Assembly (NCBI GenBank): GCA_963457665.1
Contig: OY735234.1
Span: forward strand, 1,625,503-1,689,502
DNA length: 64,000 nt
DNA from: Thysanoteuthis rhombus
Lineage: Eukaryota; Mollusca; Cephalopoda; Oegopsida; Thysanoteuthidae
Reading direction: 5' to 3'
Shown one piece after another: positions 1 through 11,404 of the stretch (its first letter is position 1; each line of letters starts with the position of its first letter). Under the pieces are notes generated by a model that was given only the letters and a program-made list of their open reading frames with translations, did not search any database and was not told the DNA's origin. The position numbers and the translations under genes are program-made.

Positions 1-739
1 TCAGACTGGTGTGACTTCAGCAATTTACCCTTAAGGCGGGAATCATAGATACGGCATATTAAAAATATCATTTTTACGTTTTTTCTACGTGGATACAGCG
101 CGAGAAAATAGAGTTGGCACTACTGGAACGGTGCCCACCGGCTGCAAATGGTAAGTTTTGTCCTCTTGTTGGAATTTATAGGGATCTTGTCAAACAAAAT
201 AGGCTCCCAATGCTATAAAGTATATTTACTTCGACGTCCGCATCCGAAATAATTTTTGAGATAAGCTTCTGCCGAGTTTTATTTTGAGCCAGAATATATC
301 CGTCCAAAATTATTTGATTATCTATGTATGAATCAGTACTAAGAAGCCTAAAGCTATTTTATTAGGTAATTTGTTTTTGATAATTCAAGTATCCTAATTT
401 AGAGTATGTTTATCTCAGCTGAACCCAAGCTGTTTAAATGTGTGATCAAGCATAAAGTATTGAGTGTTTCTATGTAGTAATTTTTGTCATGTCATGATAG
501 GAAGGTAAATCAACCAATGAGATCATCCCAACGGAGCACGAACAAGCAAAAGAACTAAACTGTAAACAAGCTCGGCTGCTTCAGGGTCAAACTCCGATAC
601 AAGACATAAGGGGCTGGTAATGAATTATGTCACTCAGTTAAGAGGGAAGAAGGAAAGCAAAAGAGTAACTTTAGAGGATATGGAGAGTGGGTGAGCCCTA
701 GAAAATCCTACATAATCGATTTTAATGATTAGAGAGAAT

Positions 740-872
740 ATCGGAAACACAATCAGTGAATAGTTACCTCCGCTAAATTAGGTGAGGATTGTTCTTGTTT
801 TTATTCTTGTTATTATGGTGGACAACAAAGTCAACACCAGCTTCCGACATAGATTGGAGTTTGACAAAAAGG
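740..872 (+). repeat. SINE family 1, 3' part
   Basis: Contains CCGCTAAATTAGGTGAGGAT and TTGTTCTTGTTTTTATTC, then GTCAACACCAGC and AGTTTGACAAAAA. These blocks occur in the same order at 60829-60583 (- strand), in part at 18921 and at 26876. Confidence 0.5.
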
Positions 873-904
873 CGGTATTATTAATTTGGATCTTTTTCTA
901 TGAT

Positions 905-1325
905 TCCCGCCAAAAGCTAACGGCTGTAATTTTAAAGTACGGAAGCCTTTAAAAAGGTTAGGTTGTATTTTTTTTTCCGAAAAAGACCCAAAATGCTGGG
1001 ACTTCAATGTTAGCCCCTAATTCTAACTAAAGAAAATTGATTCTCACTTGTTATGAAAGAATTAACGAAAAAGCCCCAAAATGCAATGACATATTGCTAT
1101 TTCATTCTGATTTCAAACTTTTGACGGCATCAGCATCTTCTTCGGACAAAGCTGCAAAAATCTGACAATATTTGACTGATCAGGGACCTTACTGAAAATA
1201 TACAAGACTAATTGCTCGAAAGAAAGGTGAAAATGTTTTGATTCTTCAAGGCCAAATTACTGTTGGAAACTAACAAACACCGCGAATTTCTAGTCGTCGA
1301 GAAAAAGAAATCCAGATTAACATCG
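905..1325 (+). repeat. dispersed repeat R2, copy 1
   Basis: GAATTAACGAAAAAGCCCCA, TTTCAAACTTTTGACGGCAT, AAGCTGCAAAAATCTGACAA, TGTTGGAAACTAACAAACACC and GCGAATTTCTAGTCG align in order with 7640-8075. No coding capacity or element class recognised. Confidence 0.5.
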
Positions 1326-1884
1326 ATGATTTTCACAGCATAACATTCCTTTGAGGCTCATCTGACTTATTTTTATTTTCAAACAGATCAAAACAAAAAT
1401 AAAATATTCATAAAATTACGATGATTAAAACCTAAAATCTTTCAGGAATCACTATTCAATCTCCACGTAAATGAATTGTGACATTTTGTATTTTGCTCGC
1501 AAAGAAACGTTTAAGTTTCTAAGTAATATTAGGCAGGTGCATAAAATCTTGGGACCCTATGCATTTGCTCTGTTTTCAGTGCCTTAAGTATGGCCCTACG
1601 TATTCTGCACATGCAGAGTGAAAAAGTAGCCGAGGGGGTAGTTTTCTCAAATGCCCACTGAACTGAATGCACTCACTAATGCAGCTTCGTAAACTATCAT
1701 GGCGTGCCAGCAACAAAACAAAATATTTTTGTCAAAAAATGAAAATAATGTCGAAGTATCAGACGATATGACAGAGCGTATGAATGTGGGTGAAGGGTGA
1801 GAGGGCATCAGTATTACAGAGAATGAAAAACATGAGTACGAGCAGCCACGGCCGGAATTTCATGTCGGTTGTTCGTCGATTCTG

Positions 1885-2150
1885 TACTTAGCTGCGGTCC
1901 AGGATATTGTGTGCTTTCAAGGTCTCCTTCACACTCTCAATCCATAACTTCCGTGGTCGTCCGCCCGTTTTGAACTCGGACATTCTTTCGTGGTGTGCTA
2001 CGTGGGCAGAGGATGAGTTGTCCAAACGATTCTCTGTTAGTGTTTGTTGATATATTGATGGACTGGTGCTGTTCCCACAATCTCTCTGATCCTGGTGTTC
2101 TCTGCCGTGTCGCGCTGGGGATTTGTTCACAGCCCTCCGTAGGCATTTCA
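1885..2150 (-). pseudogene. LINE ORF2 C-terminal remnant
   Basis: The - strand frame carries HVAHHERMSEFKTGGRPRKLW then IESVKETLKAHNI, the tail typical of LINE reverse-transcriptase ORFs (a GH/HVxRM block, then GRPRxRWxxxVKExLKA). Only the extreme C-terminus remains and nearby frames are broken. It differs from the three tails at 54-60 kb, so it is probably another LINE family. Confidence 0.5.
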
Positions 2151-2199
2151 CAAATGTTAATTTTGCGTCTAAGTGCTTTGGTCAGTACCCATCCCTGGC

Positions 2200-4300
2200 G
2201 CTAGTACTTCAATGTAGGGATAATAATTTAGGATGGGTTAGGCCTTGGTTTTAATAGGGATGCTCGGGCAGGCTAACGGAGGCACACGCTCGTAACTGAC
2301 GTTGTTGTCTCGTTGATGATAATGTTGAGATTGCCAGATGTTCTGTTGATCTTCAGTCTCTGTCTCGCTGATGTTCGCTTCTATGTCATACTTCAGGAAA
2401 GTAAGATACAATTTGATGTGATGCTCTTCTCTTCCTTTTCATGTGTCATGCTCTGATCATCTGAGAAGAAGACTTCATTCATACACTGGTGTACCGACCA
2501 GGAGTAGTGTGACCCCCCCCCCGCCCGGATTACTCCATCAGAGGCCTGACATCATGATGTTTTAGCAGCGCGAGAACTCAACATTTACCACTATTTTCCA
2601 GCGATGGTAGCCCATTTTTAGCTATTTTCCAGTCCTTTTACACGAATATAGCCATTTACACCTATTTAAAATGGCCAATAAAAGGCTAACAATAGGTGTC
2701 TTTGTTTTGGCGTTTTTGTGATTGTTTTCAGGTTGATTTTGCGCGAAAAGGTTTTGAGTCGGCAACAGTGGGGGTGACACAATGAGAATCTACCCAGGTG
2801 ACACCAACTCTAGGAAGGCCACTTACCAAGCCTTCTAGATATTATGGACAGCCACGTGATTCCTGCATCACCATTCTTGGGTGGCTTTTGTTGTACTTTC
2901 ATATGCCAGCAGCTTTTTTCCTTTGGATTTGTTTTTACTGAATGTTGTTCTTCTGATTGTAGTACTGTAACGTGGGCAGCCATTTTTCCGGGGGGGGGCA
3001 AAAGGATATATCTTAGAGGCAACTCTGTTATCAGCGAAGAGTGATACCATCTTTCATTTGGGTAAATTGAATTATAATTACATAAAATATACAGTAACAT
3101 TATCCTTTATCATGGGGGTATTAGCCACAGGATGGGGCTGACGGGTATCTTCCCCATATTCAAGAAAAATGAGTTGAATTTCACGTAAAACGTAGTAATT
3201 CAAGTAAAACCGTGGAATTCTTGGACAAATTAAGTTTTTTTTTTACCTCCAAATAGAATGAGTTCCCACTTATGTCCTTTATTGACATTAGGGTCTCAAC
3301 ATTCAAACTCGTCACCCGAGATGAAATGGCCTGATCTAGGGGGGCAAATGACCCCCAGCGAACGATCATGCACTGAAGGTTCTTCTTCTGTTGTGCCATT
3401 TCTCCCAATCTGACAATTAGTCACACTCAATGACATAACAGAGAAAAGATTGCGTGAATGTGAGGAAGCATTTGAAGCAAACCAACCTTCCATCAGAAAC
3501 TACCGAACTTACCTCACATTACTTCCAATCTCTCAAGGCAATATCGACAGAATCAGAAGGCGAGGACACAAATTAGTAGTACCCTACTACTACAGTGACC
3601 TTGTGCCAGACTAAGATAAAGTTAGGCTTAATTGGACGCCTCGTAATGGAGCATCTGTTAGCAAGCCCAAGTTTAACAAACCGTTTTACATTATCAGAGA
3701 GTTCGATCCCCACTGGATAACTCGCACTAATGTCCTTGTGCCAAACAAGCTAAAATTTACCATTTAGCTGAGGTGTTTGAGGAAGTTTCATATTTCCTAT
3801 GGACGCCAGCGGTCAGTGCTCGAATCTTGCTGAAGCCAAAATTCTGAATAGATGATCTTTTTAAAATACAACACCAAACAGGCACGTTCTAGTTGGAAAA
3901 TTGGTGCAACACTATCTTCCGACCGGAGCCCCTATTACCCACTAATTTGGTCTTTTGACTGTTTATGACATCGAAATATTTTTTTTTTAAAGTATAGAGG
4001 ACGTTATAACCGCTAACTTCATGCCCCCCACCCCCCCGACTCACTCTTCGGCGCTATGAAAGTGTAAAGCAGCTGTGAAAATTTATTTTGAGGGTTTTAA
4101 ATGAATTTTAAAAAATCCCCTCTGGATGAAGATTTCGAATCTTAAATGTACAGGAAAATATAGATATAGTAGCTCTTATGCGATTGCCCTCCCCCTCTCT
4201 CTCCCCCTCTCTCTCTCTGCGATGCGCAGTAGTAAATAGGTATTACATCATCTACAGAACAATATGTAATAAGTCCCAATGTATTATTACTGTAAAATGA
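2200..4300. other. no gene seen
   Basis: Mixed-composition DNA with C runs at about 2513 and 4026 and several 60-96-codon frames on both strands. None has a recognisable domain, splice support or paralogous copy. Confidence 0.4.
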
Positions 4301-4341
4301 AAGGTGCAACTTAACGAAGGAAGTCACGATTGAAATTCTAC

Positions 4342-5446
4342 TGACGTCACGTAGCAGGTGCAAATGCGAGTGTTAGTGTGGAAATTTCACACCCGTGCAC
4401 CACTCTGGTTAAAAATGGCACATGAATAAAAAGAAGTAAGTATCATGAAAAAAAAAAAAAAGAAGTAAACAGCTAGCTTAGCTTCATAAATTTCCAACAG
4501 ATCGCATATCTGCGTGACGGCACATCGGAACTACCTTCCCTTAGTTGTACCAAAAGAAGAATCTTACATGAAATAATATCTAAAAAATACCAATAAAGTG
4601 TTTGTATGTATACACATCAAAGGGCATTTGGTAGATAGATCTTCTATTCCCGGCGTCGATTTCGACTTGTAAAAAATTAGGGGGAAAAGCAACCTTAGGC
4701 GTGTAGGATGCAGGTTTAGTTTTCGACACTTATTTCGGAAAAAAATCGCAACTTCAACGTCGGTAAATATGATAAATAAGATAAACACTAGAACACAGTC
4801 CACTGAGTCCATAACTCGTGTAGTTGTCAAACAGAACACGCGGCTCAAACTAAAAAACGTGCTCCGTTTTCCAAGTCGAGGACTGGGGGCCACGCCCACA
4901 CTGCTAAATATAGACATTGTATTAACCAATCAGAAGCCAGCAGCTGCTTGCCAGTGCATATGCCATGCGACAGGTCACGTGTTAGTAAGCGTGGTGCGAG
5001 TACCCGCACTGATTGCAACACAGAAACAGACATACATATGCATATACATATACACACGCGCACGGGGGACATACAGAAAGTATTACGTAACACTCATATG
5101 GGACAGATTCACGTGCATATGTGTACGCAAACGCATTAAACCGTGGCCTACACATTTTTCTTTGTGTAAATGTAGCGCTGTCGTACACGCACTTTTGGGA
5201 CCCTTAAATTACTTGCATATACACATATTCATATACACACTTTTTAACGACTGCTACGTATAAGGAATTTTTTTTTTTCAAGTTTCATTCGGTTTCCCCC
5301 TCTCTTTTCTATTGGCTTTCTCTCTCCTGCTCACCCTCTGTTTGTATACCTTTCTTTCTCCATCCCTTACCCTCACCTCTGTGTGTATGTCTCTCTCTCT
5401 GTCTCTCTCCTTCTCTCTCTCTCCATAATCGTTTTCAATTCTGCAG
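4342..5446 (+). promoter_or_regulatory. candidate promoter of the CIPC-like gene (CRE, GC box, CCAAT box, two E-boxes)
   Basis: This stretch has more CpG than the surroundings. Seen directly: TGACGTCA (CRE) at 4342-4349; CACGCCC at 4891-4897; CCAATCAG from 4926; CACGTG E-boxes at 4976-4981 and 5110-5115. A (CT)n tract follows at about 5378-5424, then a candidate exon with a GTAAGT donor. CACGTG is the classic CLOCK-BMAL1 binding site, and mammalian Cipc is itself a clock-controlled gene. Linking this region to the gene 11 kb downstream is inference; no transcript evidence is available. Confidence 0.35.
5290..5424 (+). repeat. pyrimidine-rich (CT)n stretch
   Basis: Many TCTC and TTTC runs, densest at 5378-5424, directly upstream of the candidate exon at 5447. 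It could serve as its polypyrimidine tract or as a promoter-proximal GA element. Confidence 0.6.
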
Positions 5447-5521
5447 AAATGTACCCCTTTGTTGTACAACTACCCTGTGAAAATACAGACTTGAATCCAC
5501 ACGGACGGTACAGGGATCTTG
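5447..5521 (+). other. candidate 5' exon (non-coding for CIPC, carries a short upstream ORF)
   Basis: A strong pyrimidine tract ends TTCTGCAG at 5446, and a GTAAGTTTTT donor begins at 5522. The 75 bases between have a balanced composition and begin AAATGTACCCC. If spliced to 16761, the ATG at 5449 opens a 26-codon upstream ORF that stops two codons into the next exon. It could instead be the 3' part of a longer first exon starting in the promoter region, or an exon of another gene. No homology is recognised. Confidence 0.3.
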
Positions 5522-6825
5522 GTAAGTTTTTCGTTTTGTTTTTAATTCTATTATTTTTCATATTCAATTTTCAAAGTATTTCCCTTGATACTTGTGTTCA
5601 TTGTGAATATTTCTTCATCTCATGGAGAATTTTTTTAAAAAGTGTCATTATCAGATTGTCGCTTTCGAATCGGAAGTGACCCTTCTATTTCACATTTTGA
5701 CTTTAATGATAGTTTTTTCGGTTGATTTTGTTTTCGAGACTCACATATTTCTCCCACCATAACAGCAAACTACATTACTTGCTTTAAACAAGTGTTGTAA
5801 GTAACGGTGTTCGAACCCAGGTAGAATCCTAGATTTTAAATGTCAATCCATAATGAATACAACATTAAAAATGGACTTTTAAAAATTATTTCGATGAACA
5901 GAAAATGATACACAACAATTCAAATTCAGGATCCGGGGTAAAAACTAAAAAGCAGTGGTACTGTTACCATTTTAGAGTAAAATGGTATTTTAAATTCAAA
6001 TACAGTCTTCGTATATGGGAGCAACATTGTATACAGATCGATGGTTTACTTAATTCTTCCTCTTTTTCTTTGTTGACGTAATTGATTAAACTGGGGGAAA
6101 GTGTCTTGTTCAGATAGGTCGATTATTTCAAGAATCAAAATCGACCCTTCTATTTTGCACTATTTTCGGCTAATTTTGATTTCGGTGTTGGATTGAAAAT
6201 TTTTTTTTTTTACTTTATGAATCTTTCTGGGTGGACGATTAGAGGAAGTTAAGAAAACACAAGTTCTGATTTTTATTGATTTGTCAATTTTTTTTCCAAA
6301 ACAATATGCTACAAGAGTCAAGTACTCAATTTTTTTTCAATCTATCGTCCTTCACTGATTTATTTTTCTGTTTATTTTTAGGCCTATTGTTCAACATTAG
6401 TGCGTTTTTTAGAAAAATATTCTTTAAAATTCTTGATTGTCTGTTCCCTATAGGTTATTAAATGGCTGTGTGCGTGTTATGTGTAACGGACTTGAGATGT
6501 TTTAATTCATTTCTAAATCTCACTTCAAATAATGAATTCTTTGTTTTGTTTTTAATTAGATATAGATTCGTATTCTGATCGTATGTTGAGTTTGTTGAAT
6601 TAGCTGTTAACCGGAACTAAGAGTCTCTTGTATCTTTTTTTTTTTTTTTTTTTGTTTATCCAAGTTGGTTGGGAACGAACAGTTGAGTGTTTTAATTCAT
6701 GACTACAGCCGTCTCATCGGAACCTGAGTTTTAGGGAGAAGTGATCAATTGTACAATTAGCAGTAAAAAAAATTGTTGATACTGACGTCAAAAATGACTG
6801 AAAAGTTTTGGTCTTCGGCTTTTGT

Positions 6826-7062
6826 AACGAACGGACGGAGTGCCCTCACATCAAACGTGTGATAATTTGGGACACTCAAAACTTGAAAATCATTATGCTC
6901 CCGACTATTGTAAAATTGTAAGCCAGTACTCAAAATAGCTGATGGGCTTTTTTTACTTTTTGATTTTTGTTCCACTTTTATTTATTAAGTTTGATTTGCT
7001 TTAGATTTGTTTTACGGACCGTCTGTGCCCTCACGACAATGATAATTTGGGACGCTAAACTA
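6826..7062 (+). repeat. short duplicated unit (about 50 bp, twice)
   Basis: GACGGAGTGCCCTCACATCA...GATAATTTGGGACACTCAAAA at 6833 and GTCTGTGCCCTCACGACAAT...GATAATTTGGGACGCTAAAC at 7021 are two copies of one motif in the same direction. Confidence 0.4.
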
Positions 7063-7639
7063 CAACACTGCCCATTTCATGCATGACTACTTTTATCACG
7101 TTGTCATTTCAACAACTGCTTAATCGAATTTCTTTTTGTGTAATGTCGATTCTGGTGGATTGCGGTACTATGATTTTTAGTTTATTCAATTGGTCACATT
7201 TTTTTTTTAGATTTTTTACTTAATGCTTCATCTTTGACGTTTTAGGTTCCTTTGTTGTCTTTCTATATTTCGTTTTTACAAGTAACAACTCTCTTACACC
7301 GCAGAGAACAATAAGCCTGCGACTTTAAAAGCAGATCATATATGTCTGAATCAAGACTGTGCTCGATCCTGCGCCCCCCCCCCCCTGCGCAGTCCTGTCC
7401 GAGCCCTAAAATATCCCAAAATTCAATCGCTCAGAAGATGCTAAATTCCTCCGTTCGAACCTTGGAAGATGCTATACATTGAAAGCACAAAAAAAAATCG
7501 CTTGAGAAAATGTTTTTCTATTAATATTGACATGAAGAAATGCCAAGAATGGTCAAAAATCTAAATATGGCCCAACCAAAAATGACCCAATGCTTTTCAA
7601 AAAATTTGGCCAAATTAGCAACCCTAGCAAGTCCTAGCA

Positions 7640-8075
7640 AATGTTAACGCCCCTTTATAGCGCAAGAGCCTAAAAGATCGGGATACATTTTGTTTTTCTG
7701 GCTGAAAAAGCCCCAAAATGGTCGTCGTTGTCTCGTTAGTCCTTTAACCCCGGGGTGGGGGGACTAATGAAATAAAATTATTAATTGGTTATGGAAATTT
7801 TGGTCAGGTGTAGACTAACGAAAAAGCCCTCAAATGCTACGCCCCTAATTACTATTTTTTTTTTTTTTCTTTTCTTTCAAACTTTTGACAACATTAGTAT
7901 CTTTGGGCAAAAGCTGCAAAAATCCGATAACTTGACTGAACACATTTAAAAAGATTACAAGACTTACTAATCAAGAGAAAGATTGAAATTTTTGGATTCT
8001 CAAAGATCGAATTGCTGTATAAAACTAACACCACGAATTGAGTTCTTAGTTGGCAAGAAAAATAAAAGCAAATTA
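7640..8075 (+). repeat. dispersed repeat R2, copy 2
   Basis: CTAACGAAAAAGCCCTCAAA, TTTCAAACTTTTGACAACAT, AAGCTGCAAAAATCCGATAA, GTATAAAACTAACACCACG and AATTGAGTTCTTAGTTGG match copy 1 in the same orientation, 6.7 kb away. Confidence 0.5.
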
Positions 8076-8319
8076 ATTTTTCTTTCTTGGGCTTCTGTAT
8101 TTGAAAATTACAGATGTTGGCTTTTGGTGGGCAATATATAAAAAAAAAAAAAAAAACACCAAAATTATTGACAAAGCTTCATCCAAGAAATTAGGATAAT
8201 TCAGAACTGATAGTTTATCATATTTTACGTTGTCAGACAAAGACAATGGAAGTAGAAAGTTATCATGGAAAATTGCATCTTTAAAACAAGTCCAGATTAG
8301 TAGTTTGTGCTCACTTATT

Positions 8320-8700
8320 CCTTAAGAAAAGGCATAAATCTACCTTTCCCAATAAGTTAGAGAAAGGATTACTCCCTGCTGCTGGAATCATGTAACCCAG
8401 TACATCTTGTTGCATGTTTCTTGGAGAGGAGATGGGTACTGCCGAATAACCCTATTTCCCTGAAAAATACCATAAAGGACCCAGCATGGTACCCCCAACA
8501 ATCTACTGAGTCCTGCAACAATTTGATCTGATTTGAATGACCTCTCAGAATAGGTAATTTCAAGATTACTCTTCATTTCTAGTACCATCTTACCCAGGGC
8601 AACCTGTTCTATTACTTGGAAAGGAGATGGGTAAAATCAGGAAATGCTATGAAGGACCCAACGTTTAGTTGGTCACGGGATAATCAAATATCTGAAAAGA
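8320..8700 (+). repeat. SINE family 2 body, partly duplicated
   Basis: AAAAGGCATAAATCTACC, CCCTGCTGCTGGAATCATGT, AACCCAGTACATC and GGACCCAGCATGGTACC align in order with 63400-63570. From about 8590 a second partial body follows (GGAAAGGAGATGGGTAAAAT, GAAGGACCCAACG). No tRNA head is visible. Two overlapping - strand open frames here are artefacts of the repeat. Confidence 0.5.
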
Positions 8701-9514
8701 TACAATATAAACAAGCTTGGCTGTGCAAAGGTCAAATTCTCTTGCTTCATTGAAATGGTGAACTAAACAGAATTCTTTTCTCTAAATAATTTTACAAAAC
8801 TACCTGTCCCATTTCAACTCCTTTATTAGTAATTCTTGTAAATGGAATTTGTGAACTTTAGCAAAACAAGTCAATCTGAGTTGTGGTGTAAAAGTGGAAG
8901 TTAATTTATCATCAGTTTTTGCATACATCATAGTTTAATTCTTATTCATGCATGACGTCACTCGTTTTTGGACTTGTTACATACGAGAATAGTTGAAACT
9001 CAATGGTGGGACTTTGACAATTATCCATTTTTTTAAGACTAACCTATTAACCTGCTTAATGCCTGAATCTTTAAAAAGGTGCAAAAAATTAAAAACATGT
9101 TCACTTTTATTCAATGGTTAAAGCCTACTATTCTTTTGTTAAATCAAAAATCTTCCATATTCTAAAAATAATAGATCACCTAACCTATACATATTCCCTG
9201 TCCAGTCGTGTTATGCTAACTATTTTCTGTGTGGGTTTCATATTATGATGACGTCATTGTCTGCTGTTGTAAAAGCGAAGAAAATCTCATTTATTTTATT
9301 TTTTGTGACGCATATCAAAAGGTTTGAACTATTTCAGTAAACTTAATGTCACAGTAGTAAAGACTTCTATATAAAAATATGGTTACTGTTTTTTGCCATC
9401 AGTGGACACATGAGCTTCTGACACAATCACAAGAGAACTGCTCTCGAGAAAGATCAGAATACAAATAATGTTTTGTCTTATAGGCATTCAGAGTTCTTCA
9501 ATCAATTATCTATA

Positions 9515-9680
9515 TTATAATGATCCAATTTCTGTACGTTTGTTTCTAACCATAACTCAGCAAAAACTGCACATCATTACACAATTTTTATTAGTGCTGT
9601 ACCCAACTTAGAGAATAAAGCAATTTACAGTCCAGTCAGGTGACCAGTTTCCAAGTAATTAATCTAATTGAGTATAAATT
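9515..9680 (+). repeat. dispersed repeat R4, copy 1
   Basis: TAATGATCCAATTTCTGTAC, CATAACTCAGCAAAAACTGC and GTGACCAGTTTCCAAGTAAT match 18345-18500. Confidence 0.4.
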
Positions 9681-9949
9681 GATAAATGAGACTGCTGGTC
9701 AATAAACAACTAAAGTTTTTTGAGTAAATATGTGGAATAAACAAATGATTATAATATAACCTATCTATATACTACTAAAATTCTCTTTGAACAGTCTACT
9801 GAAATGAAGAATTAACCAGTATATGTTCAAATTCTCATCCCCTATGATCTAAAAACATCTTTGAAATTAGTTGAAATATTTTCTTTGGAAGAGGAAGGTC
9901 TGAGACACACCCCACTCCAGCCCCGTGCTTCTTCTAGCACTACACTAGT

Positions 9950-9968
9950 GTGTGTGTGTGTGTGTCTG

Positions 9969-10003
<35 letters not shown>
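9950..10003. repeat. (TG)n then (TA)n microsatellite
   Basis: TGTGTG run followed by a pure TA run. Confidence 0.8.
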
Positions 10004-10007
<4 letters not shown>

Positions 10008-10724
10008 TATGAGTAAAACATGAAGAAACACCTAAGAAAATAATATAAATTGCATTGACAGATATTGGAAAATGAGTGACTGAAGTGACACGATTATTTA
10101 TTTATCTACTTTTTTCCAAGTTTTCTAATGTGTTTGAAGCTGAAAAGCTTTCTAAACTATATATGTATTAGTGTTTAATGAGCTTAAAAATTTGCTGTCG
10201 GGTCTGGGTGGGAGATGGAACCAATCAAGTGGTATTTCTAGTTGGATTTTAAGGTCATTATGTGTGTTAGGACAATCCAATTCTTGGAGGGTTTTTTTTC
10301 TTTTTTTTGTTTTGTTTTGTTTTTGTTTCAAGTGTTGTCTTCTCTGCCAAAGAGATTGATATATACATATGTAGACACATCAATTAAATTAAAATTAATA
10401 TACATAAGTGATTCAATTCTGCTATGTACTGAGGATATAATATCACAAAACCCCAGAATAGATAATACTTGGCTCTCATTGAGATCTCTGACTAATTGAG
10501 TAGTAGCCAGCTATAAATTATGTCAGTCATACAGGAAAGACAATGATATAAACTGACAAAAACTAGGACAAAATGTCAATTTAGGACCCAGGATGGGGGT
10601 CATATTTAAGTAGCTACAAAACATCCTTATTGATATTCAAATGACTGGATACTTTGCGGGACACACACACACACACGTGTGTTTGTGAGTGTAAATATAA
10701 TACATATATACTCTCGTGCACACA

Positions 10725-10728
<4 letters not shown>

Positions 10729-10764
<36 letters not shown>
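10729..10764. repeat. (TA)n microsatellite
   Basis: Pure TA run; it generates a tyrosine/isoleucine-rich false open frame on the - strand. Confidence 0.85.
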
Positions 10765-10765
<1 letters not shown>

Positions 10766-11287
10766 CTCGCTTTCGTTGAGAAATGACCATTTTAGCCCTT
10801 CACTGCCTTTATTAACTAAGACAAGCCAAACACCTTCAGAGACAGGAAACAAACACCTCTGACCCCTGCCTCTCACAGACCCATCTCCTTTCAAACTAAA
10901 TGTTACCCCATCTACACAGATACAAACACCTCCATTCCTGCTCCTACTATACAACCAACCAAACAACACAGAAATATTCCTATTCTCTTCTTCAGCATTA
11001 AACTAGTGAGTAGCACATTTTTTTCTGTGAACCATCTCAAATGGCTGGCCCCTGAAAAAAAAACCCACGGAATAATCAAAAAATTTGAGATGTAACACCT
11101 ATCTCTTGAGTTTTTTTTTTTTCATCTACATTCTGCTGGATCACTTCACATCCACAATACAAGCATACATATGTATATATATTTATTGATGTACCTACAT
11201 GTACTGCACTTGAAAACATGCTTTGGATTGTCTAGTAATTCAAACACAAATTTCATTGTATCCCTGAGTTTCGGTTTAAGAAAATTA

Positions 11288-11404
11288 TCAGGTTGGCCGA
11301 AACCTTTTTGTTGTTAGTTGTTTTGTTCATTTAAGATCATTGAACATTTTTAAAAAATGTCTTAATTTCACTATTTAGACTGAACAGACTTTTCGGGCAA
11401 CCTA
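11288..11404. mobile_element. short mariner-derived MITE
   Basis: About 117 bp with imperfect inverted ends: AGGTTGGCCGAAA at the left, and TAGGTTGCCCGAAAAG on the other strand at the right. Ends of the TTAGGTTG type are common in mariner elements. Only the right side has a clean TA. Confidence 0.4.

Noticed and set aside
4769-5263. 164-codon + strand frame over the candidate promoter
   Set aside because: Compositionally driven by TATACACA-type repeats at its end, no domain, and it covers the E-boxes and CCAAT box; likely non-coding.
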